The notes under the pieces: model-generated
Told to the model about the DNA's origin: nothing
Seen by the model: only the letters and a program-made list of their open reading frames with translations
The model's database searches: none
Translations under genes and position numbers: made by a program
Origin: Tepidiforma bonchosmolovskayae
GTDB lineage: Bacteria; Chloroflexota; Dehalococcoidia; Tepidiformales; Tepidiformaceae
NCBI RefSeq assembly: GCF_008838325.1
Contig: NZ_CP042829.1
Coordinates: forward strand, 744,001 to 808,000
DNA length: 64,000 nucleotides
Direction: 5' to 3'
Part shown: piece by piece, positions 62,333 through 64,000 of the stretch
Layout of the letters: each line of letters begins with the position of its first letter
How positions within the stretch are numbered: the first letter of the stretch is position 1

Positions 62333-63139
62333 ATGGAGTACGAGGCGATCCTGTACGACGTCGAGGACGGCGTCGCGACGATTACGCTGAACAAGCCGGA
62401 GCGGCTGAATGCGTTCGACGACCAGATGCTGGCGGAGTGGGCGGATGCGATCCGGCGGGCGGACCAGGACCGCGGGGTTGGGGCGATTATCATCACCGGG
62501 GCGGGCCGCGGATTCTGCAGCGGGATGAACGTGGCGGCCGAGGCCGGCGGTCACGGCGTGCTTCGAACGCAGGCGACGGTGGCGGACCGGCGGCACAGCC
62601 TGCGCGACCGTGTGCATCCGATTCCGCGGGCGCTCATCCAGCTCGAGAAGCCGTACATCGCGGCGATCAACGGGGCGGCGGCCGGCGCGGGGATGGACAT
62701 GGCGACGATGGCCGATATCCGCTTTGCGGCGACGACGGCGCGGATGGGGATGACCTATGTGCGAATGGGGCTGGTGCCGGGGGATGGGGGAGCGTACACG
62801 CTGCCGCGGGTGATTGGGGTGCAGCGAGCGCTGGACTTGATCTGGACGGGGCGGATGATCACGGCGCAGGAAGCGCTGGAGATGGGGTATGTGCTCGCGG
62901 TGTACGAGCCGGAGGAGCTGCTGCCGCGGGTGAAGGAGTATGCACGCCAGATTGCGAAGGGGCCGGGGGTGGCGGTGCAGCTTTCGAAGAAGCTGGTGTA
63001 CCGGTCGGCGAACATTTCGTTCGACGAGCACCTGGACATGGCGCAGATGGCGATGTTCATCGCCCAGTCGACGGAGGATGCCCGGGAGGGTCCGCGGGCG
63101 TTTGTGGAGAAGCGGGAGCCGCAGTTCAAGGGGTACTGA
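62333..63139 (+). CDS. Enoyl-CoA hydratase/isomerase family protein
   Basis: 268-residue crotonase-fold enzyme. NKPERLNAFDDQM, the oxyanion loop GRGFCSGMNVAAEA and INGAAAGAGMDMATMADIRFAA are typical, with RMGMTYVRMGLVPGDGGAYTLPRVIG near the active site. The C-terminal tail fits a hexamer. ATG 62333 with GGAG spaced eight bases; GTG 62327 is too close. It probably works in acyl-CoA degradation. Confidence 0.9.
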   Translation: MEYEAILYDVEDGVATITLNKPERLNAFDDQMLAEWADAIRRADQDRGVGAIIITGAGRGFCSGMNVAAEAGGHGVLRTQATVADRRHSLRDRVHPIPRALIQLEKPYIAAINGAAAGAGMDMATMADIRFAATTARMGMTYVRMGLVPGDGGAYTLPRVIGVQRALDLIWTGRMITAQEALEMGYVLAVYEPEELLPRVKEYARQIAKGPGVAVQLSKKLVYRSANISFDEHLDMAQMAMFIAQSTEDAREGPRAFVEKREPQFKGY

Positions 63140-63176
63140 ACGGGGCGGCTGGACGGGGAGGGCTGCCGGGCGGCGG

Positions 63177-64000
63177 TCAGCGGAGGAAGTTGAGGAGGGA
63201 GAGGTTGGCCGTGCGGCCGATGGCCCCGAGGGCGGCTTCGAGGGCGTTCTGAGCGGCGGTGAAGCGGACGATCGTCTCGGCGATGTCGACGTCTTCGACG
63301 CCGGCGCGGAGCTCCTGGAGGTTGGTGTCGGTCTCTTCGGAGCGGGAGGTCGTGGCTTCGAAGCGGTTGAGGCGGGCGCCGACTTCGGCGCGGGCGTTGA
63401 GGACGCGCTCGAGGCCGCTGTCGATATCGGCGATGTAGGGGCGGACCTGAGCGCCCGGGGCGCCGGACTGGAGGGCGTCGCGGAGCTGGATGAGACGGTC
63501 GAAGAGGTTGCCGAAGACCTGGTCGCCGATGATGTTGACGGGGACGACGTCGCGGGTGGAGACGCGGCGGAGGCGTTCGCCGTTGTCGCCCTGCCAGGTG
63601 ATGGCCGCGGGCGGGGTGCCGCCGACGGCGTAGGCGGGGGTGGTGGTTTTGTGGCCGCTGAAGATGTAGACGCCGCCGAAGCTGGTGTTGGCGACCTGGG
63701 CGAGCTGTTCGATGATCTGGTTGACCTCGGCGGCGATGTTCTGGCGCTCGCTGACGCCGAGGGTATCGTTGGCGGCCTGGACGGTGAGTTCGCGGACGCG
63801 CTGGAGGAGGTCGGTGGCGCCGGAGAGGGCGGCTTCGGTGACGTTGAGGAAGGCGGTGCCATTCTCGAGGTTGCGGCGCATCTGGGCTTCGAAGGCGATG
63901 GACTTCCGGTACTGCATGGCGAGGGCGGCGCCGGACGGGTCATCGCTGGCGCGGTCGATGCGGCGGTTGGTGGCGAGCTGGCGCTGGACGCGGTCCATGC
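63177..64000 (-). CDS. flgL: Flagellar hook-associated protein FlgL, 5' truncated by window edge
   Basis: At least 274 residues visible, open at the window end. INxxSDDPSGAALAMQYRKSI-type start (RRIDRASDDPSGAALAMQYRK), LLQRVRELTVQAANDT, and the C-terminal VEDVDIAETIVRFTAAQNALEAALGAIGRTANLSLLNFLR match FlgL (HAP3), the hook-filament junction protein. The canonical first ~20 residues are beyond the edge; the apparent ATG at 63998 is internal. It implies a flagellum; other flagellar genes likely follow. Confidence 0.92.
   Translation of the reverse strand, partial: MDRVQRQLATNRRIDRASDDPSGAALAMQYRKSIAFEAQMRRNLENGTAFLNVTEAALSGATDLLQRVRELTVQAANDTLGVSERQNIAAEVNQIIEQLAQVANTSFGGVYIFSGHKTTTPAYAVGGTPPAAITWQGDNGERLRRVSTRDVVPVNIIGDQVFGNLFDRLIQLRDALQSGAPGAQVRPYIADIDSGLERVLNARAEVGARLNRFEATTSRSEETDTNLQELRAGVEDVDIAETIVRFTAAQNALEAALGAIGRTANLSLLNFLR

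Overview
The window is a compact, very GC-rich bacterial chromosome segment of about 70 protein genes. It looks like a motile, aerobic, Gram-positive-type or Chloroflexota-type organism; a Tepidiforma-like Dehalococcoidia member is my best guess, not a proof. The grounds are an F420/PPOX-type oxidoreductase, LytR-CpsA-Psr and RskA-type envelope proteins, many lipoproteins, a chemoreceptor and a flagellar gene, a seven-subunit Mrp antiporter, and several acyl-CoA enzymes. I saw no rRNA, tRNA, CRISPR array, insertion sequence or prophage. Both edges cut genes: alanine dehydrogenase on the left and flgL on the right.

Layout. 1-8.5 kb: alanine dehydrogenase, an MFS transporter, and a complete mrpABCDEFG operon behind a hairpin-rich leader. 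8.6-15.1 kb: a chemoreceptor, a gamma-carbonic anhydrase, an SDR/enoyl-CoA hydratase pair, and a methyltransferase coupled to plsX. 15.1-19.2 kb: the least explained region. Three transcription units on the minus strand each begin with a related short exported protein that has a Pro/Ala-rich or charged low-complexity tail. Each is preceded by a near-identical promoter-like motif. The units end in a ferric-reductase-like haem protein and lie just downstream of apbE, an FMN transferase. 19.3-29.3 kb: lipid kinase, thiolase, Baeyer-Villiger-type monooxygenase, lipoprotein hydrolase, dTDP-rhamnose genes (rmlC, epimerase, rmlD), PPOX protein, and thiamine pyrophosphokinase.

29.4-41 kb: two secreted proteins of unknown role, dapA, an ECF sigma/anti-sigma pair beside an HtrA-like protease, a cobalamin/iron-binding-like protein, a hydrolase, nagA, an LCP protein and a cupredoxin lipoprotein. 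41-45.3 kb: two small zinc-ribbon proteins, a GreA carrying an N-terminal tyrosine-recombinase-like core-binding domain, rsmG, a Yip1-like protein and an MFS transporter. 45.4-55 kb: an HSL-type esterase, a 24-copy GGGAGCR heptamer array, a NifS-like cysteine desulfurase, a MaoC pair, an HD protein with class II fructose bisphosphatase (glpX), a secreted protein and a flippase. 55-64 kb: a FecCD-type ABC importer, a flavin reductase, tandem mosaic Uma2 genes, an acyl-CoA dehydrogenase, a FitAB/VapBC-type toxin-antitoxin pair, an enoyl-CoA hydratase and flgL.

Genes are packed tightly: ATGA or TGATG start/stop overlaps join most operon members, and several convergent pairs overlap at their 3' ends. 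GTG starts are common and most chosen starts have a GGAGG-like ribosome site. Functional themes are sodium/proton homeostasis (Mrp), acyl-CoA/fatty acid and membrane lipid metabolism, envelope polysaccharide, and extracytoplasmic metal or redox chemistry.
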